Assembly: GCF_014196965.1 (NCBI RefSeq)
Contig: NZ_JACIEQ010000001.1
Span: forward strand, 744,001 to 808,000
DNA length: 64,000 bases
DNA from: Actibacterium naphthalenivorans
GTDB lineage: Bacteria; Pseudomonadota; Alphaproteobacteria; Rhodobacterales; Rhodobacteraceae
Reading direction: 5' to 3'
Shown piece after piece: positions 28,582-37,084 of the stretch (position 1 is its first letter; every line of letters begins with the position of its first letter). The notes under the pieces are model-generated. The model had not been told where the DNA came from and made no database searches. It saw nothing but the letters and a program-made list of their open reading frames with translations. Position numbers and translations under genes: made by a program.

Positions 28582-29676
28582 ATGCGCAACAGAACCGTCC
28601 TTCTCGATCACGTCTCCATCCGCTTTGGCGATTTCACCGCCGTGGACAATGCCAACCTCAAGATCGACAGTGGCGAGTTCTTTTCGTTCCTCGGCCCGTC
28701 GGGTTGCGGCAAGACCACGCTGTTGCGCTGCATCTCGGGGTTTTCCGATCCGACCGAAGGCAAGGTGCTGATCGGCGGCAAGGACATGAAGGGCGTCGGC
28801 CCCAACAAGCGGCCCACGGCGCTGATCTTTCAGCATCTGGCGCTGTTCCCGCTGATGAGCGTGGCAGAAAACATCGCCTTCCCGCTGGAGGTACGCGGCG
28901 CATCCAAAAAAGACCGCCGCAAGCGGGCAGATGAATTGCTGGACATGATCGCGCTGCCCGGCATCGGCGACAAGAAAGTGTCGGAACTGTCGGGCGGGCA
29001 GAAACAGCGCGTGGCCATCGCCCGCGCCTTGGCGGTGGAGCCCGACATCCTGTTGCTGGACGAACCGCTCTCGGCGCTGGACCTGAAACTGCGCCAGCAC
29101 ATGCGCGCCGAGCTGCGCGCGATTCAGCAGCGCGTCGGCGTCACCTTCATCTATATCACCCATGATCAGGGCGAGGCGCTGACGATGTCGGACCGCGTGG
29201 CGGTGATGAACAGCGGCGTGATCGAACAGGTCGGCGCGCCGAATGTGATCTACAACGCCCCGCGCACGGCCTTCGTCGCGTCCTTCGTCGGCGAAAACAA
29301 CGCCATCTCCGGCAAGGTCGCGGGCCAGACCGAAGGGATGGTCACGCTGAACACGCCCGTCGGCCCGGTCAGCGGCCGCGCCGCGGGCGGGCGCAAGTAC
29401 AAGCCGGGCGAGCAATGCAGCCTGTTCATCCGCCCCGAGCAGTTGACCCTGACCGGCGAGGCCGGGCCGAACACGATCAGCGCCACGTTGCGCAGCCAGG
29501 CGTTCGAAGGCGCCAGCACCCATCTGCTTGCCGATTGTGCCGGCACCCGTCTGCGGCTGAGCCAGATCAACACCGGGGCTGCGGCGGCGCCGCTTGCCCC
29601 CGGCGCCGCGCTGACGCTGGCCTTTGCCCCGGAGCATGCCACCGTGCTGCCCGCCGGTCCGATGGCATCGGAATAA
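28582..29676 (+). CDS. Polyamine-type ABC transporter ATP-binding protein (PotA family)
   Basis: The 364-residue ATPase has Walker [11 protein letters not shown]-loop FQHLALFPLMSV, signature LSGGQKQR, Walker B ILLLDEPLSALD, a switch histidine in YITHDQGEAL and a C-terminal TOBE region (CSLFIRPEQLTLTGEAG). It follows the binding-protein gene after the terminator-like hairpin and lies three bases before the first permease. It powers import through the two permeases downstream. Confidence 0.9.
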   Translation: MRNRTVLLDHVSIRFGDFTAVDNANLKIDSGEFFSFLGPSGCGKTTLLRCISGFSDPTEGKVLIGGKDMKGVGPNKRPTALIFQHLALFPLMSVAENIAFPLEVRGASKKDRRKRADELLDMIALPGIGDKKVSELSGGQKQRVAIARALAVEPDILLLDEPLSALDLKLRQHMRAELRAIQQRVGVTFIYITHDQGEALTMSDRVAVMNSGVIEQVGAPNVIYNAPRTAFVASFVGENNAISGKVAGQTEGMVTLNTPVGPVSGRAAGGRKYKPGEQCSLFIRPEQLTLTGEAGPNTISATLRSQAFEGASTHLLADCAGTRLRLSQINTGAAAAPLAPGAALTLAFAPEHATVLPAGPMASE

Positions 29677-29679
29677 CCC

Positions 29680-30603
29680 ATGGGAAATTTTCGCACCGCG
29701 TTCAACAGCTTTGCAGGCCGCCACGGCATGGGCGTGGCCCTGTTCGTGGCCATCGCCGTTGCCGCCTGGGTGATCTTGCTGATCGTCCTGCCGCAGCTTT
29801 CGATGCTGGATTATTCGTTCCGTCACAACCTTCCGGCCAGTCAGATCGGCGGACCGGATGACACCTATACGCTGGAAAACTATCGCTATTTCATGTTCGG
29901 CAATGACGACGGGCTGAACACGCTCGATATCGGCATCCTGCTGCGCACGCTGATCGCGGCGGTATTCGTGACCATTCTGGACGTGATGATCTGCTATCCT
30001 ATCGCCTTCATCCTTGCGCATTCGGCCAGCGGGGTATCGGCGCGGCTGATGGTGATCGGGCTGATCATTCCGTTCTGGGTCAACGAGATCCTGCGCGCCT
30101 TTGCCTTCCGGGTGCTGTTCGGGGCGACCGGGCTGATCAATTCGGTCGGGCTGGGCATGGGGCTGTGGGATGCGCCGGTCGATTTCATCCGGGCCGATGT
30201 CGCGCTCTATTCGGGCCTCGCCTATGCCTATATCCTGCTGATGATCTTCCCGATCTACAACGCCGTCGAGGCGCTGGACCGCGCCCAGATCGAGGCCGCG
30301 CGCGACATGGGCGCGCCCTGGTGGCGGGTGCATTGGCGGATCGTGCTGCCGATTGCCAAGCCCGGTATCGCCTCGGGCGCGACGATGGTGTTCATGCTGA
30401 CCTCGGGCGCGCTGGCCGCGCCGCAAATCCTGGGCGGGCCCAGCAGCCTGTGGTTCACGCAGGTGATCTATCAGTGGTTCAACCAGTCGTCGAACTGGCA
30501 GCGCGGATCGGCCTATGCGGTCATCCTTTTGCTGGTCTGCATCGCCTTCGTGACGCTGATGATGCGCGTCTTCAAGGTTTCGGTCGGGGAGATCGGCAAA
30601 TGA
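29680..30603 (+). CDS. Polyamine-type ABC transporter permease (PotB family)
   Basis: The 307-residue inner-membrane protein has about six membrane segments and the EAA loop QIEAARDMGAPWWRVHWRIVLP. The periplasmic stretch after the first segment (LDYSFRHNLPASQIGGPDDTYTLENY) is typical of PotB/PotH. Its stop overlaps the start of the second permease as ATGA. It forms the channel with that protein. Confidence 0.9.
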   Translation: MGNFRTAFNSFAGRHGMGVALFVAIAVAAWVILLIVLPQLSMLDYSFRHNLPASQIGGPDDTYTLENYRYFMFGNDDGLNTLDIGILLRTLIAAVFVTILDVMICYPIAFILAHSASGVSARLMVIGLIIPFWVNEILRAFAFRVLFGATGLINSVGLGMGLWDAPVDFIRADVALYSGLAYAYILLMIFPIYNAVEALDRAQIEAARDMGAPWWRVHWRIVLPIAKPGIASGATMVFMLTSGALAAPQILGGPSSLWFTQVIYQWFNQSSNWQRGSAYAVILLLVCIAFVTLMMRVFKVSVGEIGK

Positions 30604-31820
30604 ACCCGCGCGGATCGGTCTTCAGCGCGGCCTATGCGCTGGCCTTCTTCACCTTCCTGTTCGGCCCGCTGATCATTATGGTGATCACCGCCTTCAACTC
30701 GTCGCGCTTTCCGCGGGTCACGCCGTGGGAATGTTTCACCACCGGCTGGTTCAACGTGCTGATCACCAATGACCGGCTGATGAGCGGGCTGCTGTCGAGC
30801 CTGTTCATCGGCATCGGCGTGATCGTGGTGGCGGTGCCCGTGGGGCTGGCCGGCGCGCTGGCCCTGTCGGAGCTGAGCGCGCGGCTGCGCGCGACGCTGT
30901 ACACCGTGCTGATCGTGCCGATCCTGATCCCCGGCGTGGTGCTGGGCATTTCGACAATCGTGTTCTGGGGGCAGATCGGGCGCACGCTGGGCGGCCCGGC
31001 GCAGGCGTTTTTCTACAACGGCTATTTTCTGACGATCGCCGGTCAGGTCACCTTTATCTCGGCCTATGCGATGCTGGTCTTCATCGCGCGGCTGCAACGG
31101 TTCGACGCCACCCAGACCGAGGCCGCGCTGGATCTCGGCGCCAGCCCCGGGCAGGCGTTCCGCAAGATCCTGCTGCCGTTTCTGGCCCCCGCGATCGGAT
31201 CGGCGGCTTTCATCACGCTGCTGGCGTCGTTCGAGAATTACAACACCACCGTCTTCACCATCCTGTCGGGCAACACCTTTACCACCGCGCTGGCCTCGAA
31301 AGTGCGGCACGGCACCGATCCGTCGCTTTCGGCGCTGGCGGTGATCATCATCTCGATCACCCTGATCGGCGCGCTGACGCATGAGGCGTATATCCGGCGC
31401 AAAACGCTGCTGGACAGCGGCAAGGCAGAGCAATCGGCGATTTTCGGCAACCCGGTGCTGCGGCTGCTGACCCACCCGGGCGCGGTGCTCGCGCTTTTGC
31501 TCTGCATCGCCGGCGGGCTGGTCTGGCTGGGCAGCAAGCATGACAGTTCGGTCTGCGAAGCCGGCATTCTGGAAGAAAAACGCGCCATCCAGCGCCAGCT
31601 TCAGGAAGAGCAGCGCAGCCGGATCGACGCACAGAAAAAGGCCGGCGGCCAGACGCAAACCCCGGCGGAAGGCGGGGCCGGGAACCCATCGCCCTTCGGC
31701 GGGGCGTTCACCGGCGGGCTTGCGCCGGAGAGCGCGGCGCCAGAACCGGCGGCGCCCAGCAATCCGTCGCCCTTCGGCGGGGCCTTCAACCCCGGCACCC
31801 TTGCGCCCGCGCCCGAATGA
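30600..31820 (+). CDS. Polyamine-type ABC transporter permease (PotC family) with an extra membrane segment and repeat tail
   Basis: Residues 1 to about 270 are an ordinary PotC/PotI permease with EAA loop EAALDLGASPGQAFRKILLP. The protein then continues to 406 residues, about 130 more than usual. The extension has a further hydrophobic segment at 293-311, a charged glutamine-rich stretch at 323-347 that could coil, and a proline/glycine/alanine-rich tail with two copies of NPSPFGGAF (362-370 and 388-396). If the core has six segments with a cytoplasmic C-terminus, the tail should face the periplasm. The frame is continuous, so this is not an assembly join. The tail's role is unknown. Confidence 0.87.
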   Translation: MNPRGSVFSAAYALAFFTFLFGPLIIMVITAFNSSRFPRVTPWECFTTGWFNVLITNDRLMSGLLSSLFIGIGVIVVAVPVGLAGALALSELSARLRATLYTVLIVPILIPGVVLGISTIVFWGQIGRTLGGPAQAFFYNGYFLTIAGQVTFISAYAMLVFIARLQRFDATQTEAALDLGASPGQAFRKILLPFLAPAIGSAAFITLLASFENYNTTVFTILSGNTFTTALASKVRHGTDPSLSALAVIIISITLIGALTHEAYIRRKTLLDSGKAEQSAIFGNPVLRLLTHPGAVLALLLCIAGGLVWLGSKHDSSVCEAGILEEKRAIQRQLQEEQRSRIDAQKKAGGQTQTPAEGGAGNPSPFGGAFTGGLAPESAAPEPAAPSNPSPFGGAFNPGTLAPAPE

Positions 31821-31858
31821 TGGCCCGATAGGCGGCAGGCGCAGCACGGAGAAACGGC

Positions 31859-33256
31859 ATGGCGTATCGGATCACGCTGGAACAGACGCGGTTCGTATTT
31901 CCCGATCTGAAAACACTGATGGCCCGGGCCACCCCGCAGCGCAGCGGGGATGAGCTGGCAGGGATTGCCGCCAGCGGCCCGGTCGAACGGCTGGCGGCGC
32001 AGATGGCGCTGGCCGACCTGCCACTGTCAGAGTTCCTGCGCCACGACCTGATGCAGGTCGATGACGACGAGGTAACCGCGCTGATCGCCGCCCGCCATGA
32101 TGCGCGCGCCTTCGCGCCGATTGCGTCGATGACGGTGGGCGAATTCCGCGAATGGCTGCTTGACCCTGCGGTGCAGCACGATCAACTTCAGGCCCTGACA
32201 TGGGGGCTGACCCCTGAAATGGTGGCGGCCGTGTCCAAGATCATGCGGCTGCAGGATCTGATCGCGGTTGCCGCCAAGCGCCAGGTCGTCACCCGGTTTC
32301 GCAACACGATCGGCCTGCGCGGGCGGCTTTCGACACGTAACCAGCCGAACCATCCCACCGATGACAGCCTCGGCATCGCGATTTCGGCGGTGGACGGGCT
32401 GATGATGGGATCGGGCGACGCAGTGATCGGGGTGAACCCGGCGACCGACACGGTGGCCGATTACATCCGCATCGTGCAGTTGCTCGATGACATCCGCAAC
32501 CATCTGGAGATCCCGACCCAAAGCTGTTGCCTGGGCCATGTGACCGTCGCGCTGAAGGCGATCGAGGCCGGCGCCCCCGCCGATCTGATCTTCCAGTCCG
32601 TCGCCGGCTCGGCCAAGGCCAACACCGGCTTCGGCATCGATCTGGCGCTCCTGCGCGAGGCGCAGGAAGCCGGGCTTTCGCTGAAGCGCGGCACGCTGGG
32701 CGACAACGTGATGTATTTCGAAACCGGCCAGGGCGCGGCCCTGTCGGCAGAGGCGCATTACGGCACCGATCAGCAAACGATGGAGGCGCGCGCCTATGCG
32801 GTGGCGCGTGAATTCCGCCCGCTTCTGGTCAATACCGTCGTGGGGTTCATCGGGCCGGAATACCTGTTCAACGGCAAGCAGATCATCCGCGCCGGGCTGG
32901 AAGACCATTTCTGCGGCAAGTTGCTGGGCCTGCCGATGGGGGTCGATGTCTGCTACACCAACCATGCCGACGCGGATCAGGAAGACATGGACACGCTGCT
33001 GACCCTGCTTTGCGCGGCGGGGGTGAATTTCGTGATCACCGTGCCGGGGGCCGATGACATCATGCTGAACTATCAGTCACTGTCGCATCATGACGCGATC
33101 TTCGCGCGTGAAACGCTGGGCCGCCCGCCCGCGCCGGAATTCGCCACCTGGCTGGAAACGGTGGGACTGACGGCGGCGGACGGCACGTTGCGCGCGGCAT
33201 CCCCGGCGCTGACCGAGCGGCTGTCGGGCACCGGGCTGCTGGAGGCCGCGCCATGA
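31859..33256 (+). CDS. eutB: Ethanolamine ammonia-lyase large subunit
   Basis: This 465-residue TIM-barrel subunit of the adenosylcobalamin-dependent lyase turns ethanolamine into acetaldehyde and ammonia. EutB blocks seen include ADLPLSEFLRHDLMQVDDDEVTALI, RLSTRNQPNHPTDD, GSGDAVIGVNPATD, IPTQSCCLGHV, SVAGSAKANTGFGIDLALL and DVCYTNHADADQEDMD. It starts 38 bp after the importer permease and overlaps eutC. No eutA reactivase and no microcompartment shell genes lie nearby. Confidence 0.95.
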   Translation: MAYRITLEQTRFVFPDLKTLMARATPQRSGDELAGIAASGPVERLAAQMALADLPLSEFLRHDLMQVDDDEVTALIAARHDARAFAPIASMTVGEFREWLLDPAVQHDQLQALTWGLTPEMVAAVSKIMRLQDLIAVAAKRQVVTRFRNTIGLRGRLSTRNQPNHPTDDSLGIAISAVDGLMMGSGDAVIGVNPATDTVADYIRIVQLLDDIRNHLEIPTQSCCLGHVTVALKAIEAGAPADLIFQSVAGSAKANTGFGIDLALLREAQEAGLSLKRGTLGDNVMYFETGQGAALSAEAHYGTDQQTMEARAYAVAREFRPLLVNTVVGFIGPEYLFNGKQIIRAGLEDHFCGKLLGLPMGVDVCYTNHADADQEDMDTLLTLLCAAGVNFVITVPGADDIMLNYQSLSHHDAIFARETLGRPPAPEFATWLETVGLTAADGTLRAASPALTERLSGTGLLEAAP

Positions 33257-33999
33257 CCCGCGCCCCCGCTGCCCCGCCGCTGAAATCGCTCGCCGCGCTG
33301 ACACAGGCCCGCGTGGCGCTGGGGCGCGCGGGCGCGGGGCAGCCCACGCGCGCCGCTCAGGCCTTTGCGCTTGATCACGCCCGCGCGCGCGAGGCGGTCT
33401 GGTCGGCCATGGAGTGCGACACGCTGGAGCGCGCGCTGCAGGATGTGCGCACGATCCGCCTGCACAGCGCGGCGGCGGACCGGGCCGAATACCTGCGCCG
33501 GCCGGATCTGGGGCGCAGGCTCGGGCCGGGCGCTGCGGCGGCGCTGGCCGGGGCGGGTGGCGCGGATGTCGCCATCGTGGTCGCCGACGGGCTGTCGGCC
33601 ACCGCCGTCAACCTGAACGCGGCGCCGGTGGTGCGCGCCCTGCTGGCCCGGCTGGCGCAGACGCGGCTGACCGCCGGGCCGGTGATCCTGGCCGAGCAGG
33701 CGCGGGTCGCCCTGGGCGACGCGGCGGCCACGGCGCTAGGCGCGCGCGCCGTTGTCGTGCTGATCGGCGAACGGCCGGGCCTGTCTTCGGCCGACAGCCT
33801 TGGCGCCTATGTCACCTGGGCCCCTGCGCCGGGCACGCCGGATTCGCGGCGCAACTGCGTATCGAACATCCGCGACGGCGGGCTGCCGCCCGACGCCGCC
33901 GCCGCGCAGATCGCGGCGCTGCTGTCGGACATGCGCCGCACGGGTCAGAGCGGCGTGGCGCTGAAGGATCTCGTGGCGCGGGCGCCGGAGATCGAATAA
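33253..33999 (+). CDS. eutC: Ethanolamine ammonia-lyase small subunit
   Basis: The 248-residue subunit binds the cobalamin lower part and completes the EutB/EutC active site. EutC blocks include ARIGRAG-like VALGRAGAGQPTRAAQAF, LDHARAREAVWS, DLGRRLGP, VIVVADGLSATA-like AIVVADGLSATAVN, VVLIGERPGLSSADSLGAYVTWAP and SRRNCVSNIRDGGLPP. Its ATG overlaps the eutB stop (ATGA), giving coupled translation. Local composition is more GC-rich than the neighbours. Confidence 0.94.
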   Translation: MTRAPAAPPLKSLAALTQARVALGRAGAGQPTRAAQAFALDHARAREAVWSAMECDTLERALQDVRTIRLHSAAADRAEYLRRPDLGRRLGPGAAAALAGAGGADVAIVVADGLSATAVNLNAAPVVRALLARLAQTRLTAGPVILAEQARVALGDAAATALGARAVVVLIGERPGLSSADSLGAYVTWAPAPGTPDSRRNCVSNIRDGGLPPDAAAAQIAALLSDMRRTGQSGVALKDLVARAPEIE

Positions 34000-34042
34000 A
34001 CTGCAAGGATCGACAGCCGCCGGCAGAACAGGAACGCAAGAG

Positions 34043-34621
34043 ATGAACGCTGTTGAAGCCGGCAAGGTCGAAACGCTGACCGCGCTGGAGGCCGGAACGA
34101 CGGCCGAAGCCGCGATGGCGTTTTTCGACAGCCTGCAGCCGGTGGCGCTCGGCACGATGATCGGATCGTGGCGCGGATCGGGCCTGCCGACCGGCCATCC
34201 GCTGGACGGGCTGCTGGAACGCGCCAACTGGCATGGCAAACGATTTGACAGCCCGGAAGATGTGCATCCGCTGGTATTTTCAGGCGGCGGCACGCAGCTT
34301 TATTCAGTGAACCCCGCCAGGGTGCCAATGGGGCTGATCGCCAGCCATCCCGGCCTTTTCAACAGCCGGCTCGCCGCGTGCCTGTTTCCGACGCTGCGCA
34401 GCTTTCTGCGCACCCGAAAACCTGCGGCGCGGCTGCGGATGACCGAATATCGCGGCGTGACAAGCGCGACGATGCTCTATGACGCGCTGCCGATCAACGA
34501 TATCTTCCGCAAGATCGACGACGACACGCTGCTCTGCCTGATGGATATGCGCGGGGCGCAGGCGCCGTTCTTCTTCGTGCTGCGCAGGGAAACGGGTGTG
34601 GATCAGGCCGCGCGCGATTGA
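34043..34621 (+). CDS. GXWXG/DUF4334 domain protein
   Basis: The 192-residue protein carries the GXWXG motif as IGSWRGSGLPTGHP at about residues 35-48 and a C-terminal DUF4334 part (RMTEYRGVTSATMLYDALPINDIFRKIDDDTLL). Function of this family is not established. It starts 43 bp after eutC and may share its transcript. No signal peptide or membrane segment is visible, so it is probably cytoplasmic. A role in amine or aldehyde metabolism would be a guess. Confidence 0.75.
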   Translation: MNAVEAGKVETLTALEAGTTAEAAMAFFDSLQPVALGTMIGSWRGSGLPTGHPLDGLLERANWHGKRFDSPEDVHPLVFSGGGTQLYSVNPARVPMGLIASHPGLFNSRLAACLFPTLRSFLRTRKPAARLRMTEYRGVTSATMLYDALPINDIFRKIDDDTLLCLMDMRGAQAPFFFVLRRETGVDQAARD

Positions 34622-34695
34622 TCCGCATCAATCGGGATCTGGCCGGCTGGTGATAGGCTGCCACCCAGGCATCAAGGCCTGGGAGGAAACACAGC

Positions 34696-34971
34696 GTGAT
34701 CAACCTGAATGACATCGAAGACATGTGCACCCTGACGCGCGAAGAGATCGCGGCGATCGCGGAACATGAGCACGTGCCGGAATTCGACGCCACGATGCTT
34801 GCGGAATATCTGATGCATCTGCCCAAGGGCCCGCAAACCGTGAACCGGATGATCTGTGATGATGCGCGCGCGGCGCTTCACGCGGGCAACCTGACGCACG
34901 CGCGAGAGCTGTTCACGGTGCTGCAACACTTTATCGCGGACCACCCCGAGGCGATCCGCGGCGCGCAATAG
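34696..34971 (+). CDS. Small uncharacterised protein
   Basis: The gene encodes 91 residues, starting at GTG 34696 behind a strong GGGAGGAAA. The product is soluble, acidic and helical, with MINLNDIEDMCTLTREEIAAIAEHEHVPEF at its start in outline, two histidines in EHEHVPE and a later HLPKGPQTVN block. I do not recognise the family. The ribosome site, codon pattern and tandem placement after the DUF4334 gene support a real gene. It is convergent with the cytochrome gene. Confidence 0.65.
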   Translation: MINLNDIEDMCTLTREEIAAIAEHEHVPEFDATMLAEYLMHLPKGPQTVNRMICDDARAALHAGNLTHARELFTVLQHFIADHPEAIRGAQ

Positions 34972-34982
34972 CTGCGATCCCG

Positions 34983-35474
34983 TCAGGCTTCGGGTTGTTT
35001 CATCCGCATCATGACGTTCGTTTTCAGAACGAACTGATGATAGAGCGCGGCGACCACATGGATCAGGAACAGCGCCAGCAGCAGGATGCGCAGCGCGCTG
35101 TGAACGCCGGCGGCGGCATCGACACGGCCGAACCACGCAAGCGCGCCCGTGATCGGCATCACGATCATGAGCGCATAAAAGCTCCAATGGATGACAGCGG
35201 CAGCCATCTTCAGCGCCGGATGTTCCTCTTCCGGCGGCACCGGCGCGCCCCGCTGCATCCGCACGACAAGCCGCCACAGCGCCAGTACAAGCACCAGCAA
35301 TCCGCCGAACACGTGGCTGGCGATCAGCGGGCTGAAGTCGACGGTTCCGCCCTCTTCCAGCAGCTCCCATGCGGCGACGATCGACTCGTGCAGCAGATAT
35401 TGCAGAATGATCAGCGCGGCGATGATCCAATGCAGGCGGATTTGAAGGCGGGAATAGCCGGTGGGGCTGGGCAT
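34983..35474 (-). CDS. Cytochrome b561 family protein
   Basis: The 163-residue protein has four membrane helices and spaced histidines that can bind two b-type hemes (RLHWIIAALI, ASHVFGGLLV, AVIHWSFYALM, IHVVAALYHQFV). It begins with YSRLQIRLHW, typical of bacterial b561 (COG3038). Such proteins move electrons from ubiquinol to periplasmic acceptors. It is a single-gene unit. Confidence 0.87.
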   Translation of the reverse strand: MPSPTGYSRLQIRLHWIIAALIILQYLLHESIVAAWELLEEGGTVDFSPLIASHVFGGLLVLVLALWRLVVRMQRGAPVPPEEEHPALKMAAAVIHWSFYALMIVMPITGALAWFGRVDAAAGVHSALRILLLALFLIHVVAALYHQFVLKTNVMMRMKQPEA

Positions 35475-35651
35475 GCGGGGTTCCTCTTCCAGATGACGTG
35501 GCGCGGTTCACCCCTATTGTACGCCGCGGCGGCGGGGTTCCGTCACGAAAACTCGCCAGGCGGGAAATATGCCGCAGCGCGGCACAGGGCATTGACAGCC
35601 GCGCTGGCAGCGGGTGACGCTGGGGCATTCATTTCCCGATCGAGGTATATC

Positions 35652-36023
35652 ATGTTCCCCTACCCCACATTTCCCCCCTACCCCGACTGGAGCAGCCATT
35701 TCTGCGCCCCGTTTTCCGGCGATGTGATCCAGAACATCGAACCGCGCGTCTTTTCCCCGGACATCGCCGGCGACGCAGAGATGGAAGAGCGCATTCACAT
35801 GAACGTCGCCAGCTACGGCAAGCAGCTCGGCAAGATCCTCGAGGCGCTCGAGGTGCTGTCAGAGGCGACCGGCACCCCCCTGCCCGCCATCACCGATCTG
35901 ATCGCCCGGGTCGAGGCCGAAAAGGCCGAATGCCGCGGCACCATCCGTGCCCAGGCCGAAGCGGCGCTGGCGCGGCTGAAACAGGTCGATCCCGGCGCCT
36001 GGCAGCAGGTCAGGGGCGGTTAG
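35652..36023 (+). CDS. Uncharacterised 123-residue protein with helical C-terminal half
   Basis: The N-terminal half is proline- and aromatic-rich (FPYPTFPPYPDWSSHFCAPF). The C-terminal half is a run of amphipathic helices (SYGKQLGKILEALEVLSEAT, then VEAEKAECRGTIRAQAEAAL) that could form a coiled coil, somewhat like small phasin-type or polymer-associated proteins. I do not recognise a named family. ATG 35652 follows GAGGTATAT-type sequence only weakly. Its end overlaps the convergent PhnA gene by four bases. Confidence 0.6.
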   Translation: MFPYPTFPPYPDWSSHFCAPFSGDVIQNIEPRVFSPDIAGDAEMEERIHMNVASYGKQLGKILEALEVLSEATGTPLPAITDLIARVEAEKAECRGTIRAQAEAALARLKQVDPGAWQQVRGG

Positions 36024-36580
36024 CGCTTTTTCACGAACTCGGTCAGAATGACAATCCGCTGGCCTTCGACGCGGCCTTCGATCTGCCCGGCGTTATCGGG
36101 CACCAGTGCGATGCCGCGCACGGCCGTGCCGCGCTTGGCGGTAAAGCCCGCGCCCTTGACCGGCAGATCCTTGATCAGCGTCACGGTATCGCCGGCGGCC
36201 AGCACGGTTCCGTTGCTGTCGCGATGCGCCACGGCGGCCACCGCCGCCCCGGCCTCGGCCCAGGTGCGGGTGTCATCCTCAAGATAGAGCATATCGGAAA
36301 GGTCGCGCGCCCAGGCGTGGTCTTTCAGCCGGTCGAGCATCCGCCAGGCCAACACCTGCACCGGCGCGTGCTCTGACCACATCGAGGCGCCCAGGCAGCG
36401 CCAGTGGTCCGGCTCCGGCGTTCCCGCGATCTGTTCGCGGCAGGTCTGGCACAGCCAGGCGGCCATGTCGGCGCTGCCGTCAGCGTCGGGGCCGACGGCG
36501 CAATCCTCCAGCCCGTCGGTGCCGCCGCACAGCTCACAGACGCCGCCGCTGCGGGCGATCAAGGTATCCTGAATGGTCAT
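36020..36580 (-). CDS. phnA: PhnA domain protein with zinc ribbon
   Basis: The 186-residue protein has a zinc-ribbon start (CELCGG, then CQTCREQIAG) and the PhnA domain at the C-terminus (RDSNGTVLAAGDTVTLIKDLPVKGAG, then KRGTAVRGIALV). Despite the name, PhnA proteins of this type are not shown to act on phosphonates. The start ATG 36580 opens the conserved part; the longer frame adds unstructured residues. It stands alone. Confidence 0.82.
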   Translation of the reverse strand: MTIQDTLIARSGGVCELCGGTDGLEDCAVGPDADGSADMAAWLCQTCREQIAGTPEPDHWRCLGASMWSEHAPVQVLAWRMLDRLKDHAWARDLSDMLYLEDDTRTWAEAGAAVAAVAHRDSNGTVLAAGDTVTLIKDLPVKGAGFTAKRGTAVRGIALVPDNAGQIEGRVEGQRIVILTEFVKKR

Positions 36581-36718
36581 GCTGGTTCCGGTCTGTTGTG
36601 TGCCGCCGGGATAGCCGGTTTGGCCCACGCTGGCGACCGCTTATTGCACCTGCCGGAACAGTGGCGGCGGGCCGCGCGCCGCGCTATCACTCGGCGCATG
36701 ATGAAACAGGAGAGACCG

Positions 36719-36856
36719 ATGGCCCGCATCATTCTGACATTCGCTGCCCTTGCCGCCCTGACCGCCTGCGCGACGGTCGAAGGGGTTGGCAAAGACCTTG
36801 AAACCGCAGGGAAAACCATCTCCAGCGAAGCGCGTGAGGCACAGGCGGGCATGTAG
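36719..36856 (+). CDS. Entericidin-like small lipoprotein, copy 1
   Basis: This is a 45-residue protein: MARIILTFAALAALTAC is a lipoprotein signal with lipobox LTAC, followed by ATVEGVGKDLETAGKTISSE, the EcnA/EcnB-like TVEGxGKDxxxAG pattern. The mature peptide of about 29 residues should be anchored in a membrane. AGGAGAG precedes the ATG. It is followed 60 bp later by a paralogue, like the entericidin A/B pair. Confidence 0.8.
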   Translation: MARIILTFAALAALTACATVEGVGKDLETAGKTISSEAREAQAGM

Positions 36857-36916
36857 CGCGGGAACCATTCGCGGCGCGGCGCGTTGGGCCGGCGACACTC
36901 AACAACGGAGACTGAA

Positions 36917-37054
36917 ATGACCCGCATCCTTCTGACCATCGCCGCCCTTGTGACCCTGACCGCCTGTGAAACCATCGACGGCGCCGGACAGGATATCGAA
37001 AACGCCGGCGAAGCGATTTCTTCGGAGGCACAACAGACGCAGGCCGAGATGTAA
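36917..37054 (+). CDS. Entericidin-like small lipoprotein, copy 2
   Basis: A second 45-residue lipoprotein starts TRILLTIAALVTLTACETI with lipobox LTAC and continues DGAGQDIENAGEAISSEAQ. It is clearly a duplicate of copy 1 but more acidic. ACGGAG lies upstream of ATG 36917. The gene is easily missed because of its size. In E. coli the pair acts as a stationary-phase lytic peptide and its antidote; whether that holds here is unknown. Confidence 0.78.
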   Translation: MTRILLTIAALVTLTACETIDGAGQDIENAGEAISSEAQQTQAEM

Positions 37055-37084
37055 TCGGCCCGCGCCACGCCTGGGGCGGTGCCG

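Noticed and set aside
28444-30426. A 660-codon open frame antisense to the amine-importer genes
   Set aside because: Covers two well-defined transporter genes; composition typical of an antisense shadow.
36020-36580. PhnA as evidence for phosphonate use
   Set aside because: PhnA of this type is not part of the C-P lyase or phosphonoacetate pathways, and no phn genes lie nearby.
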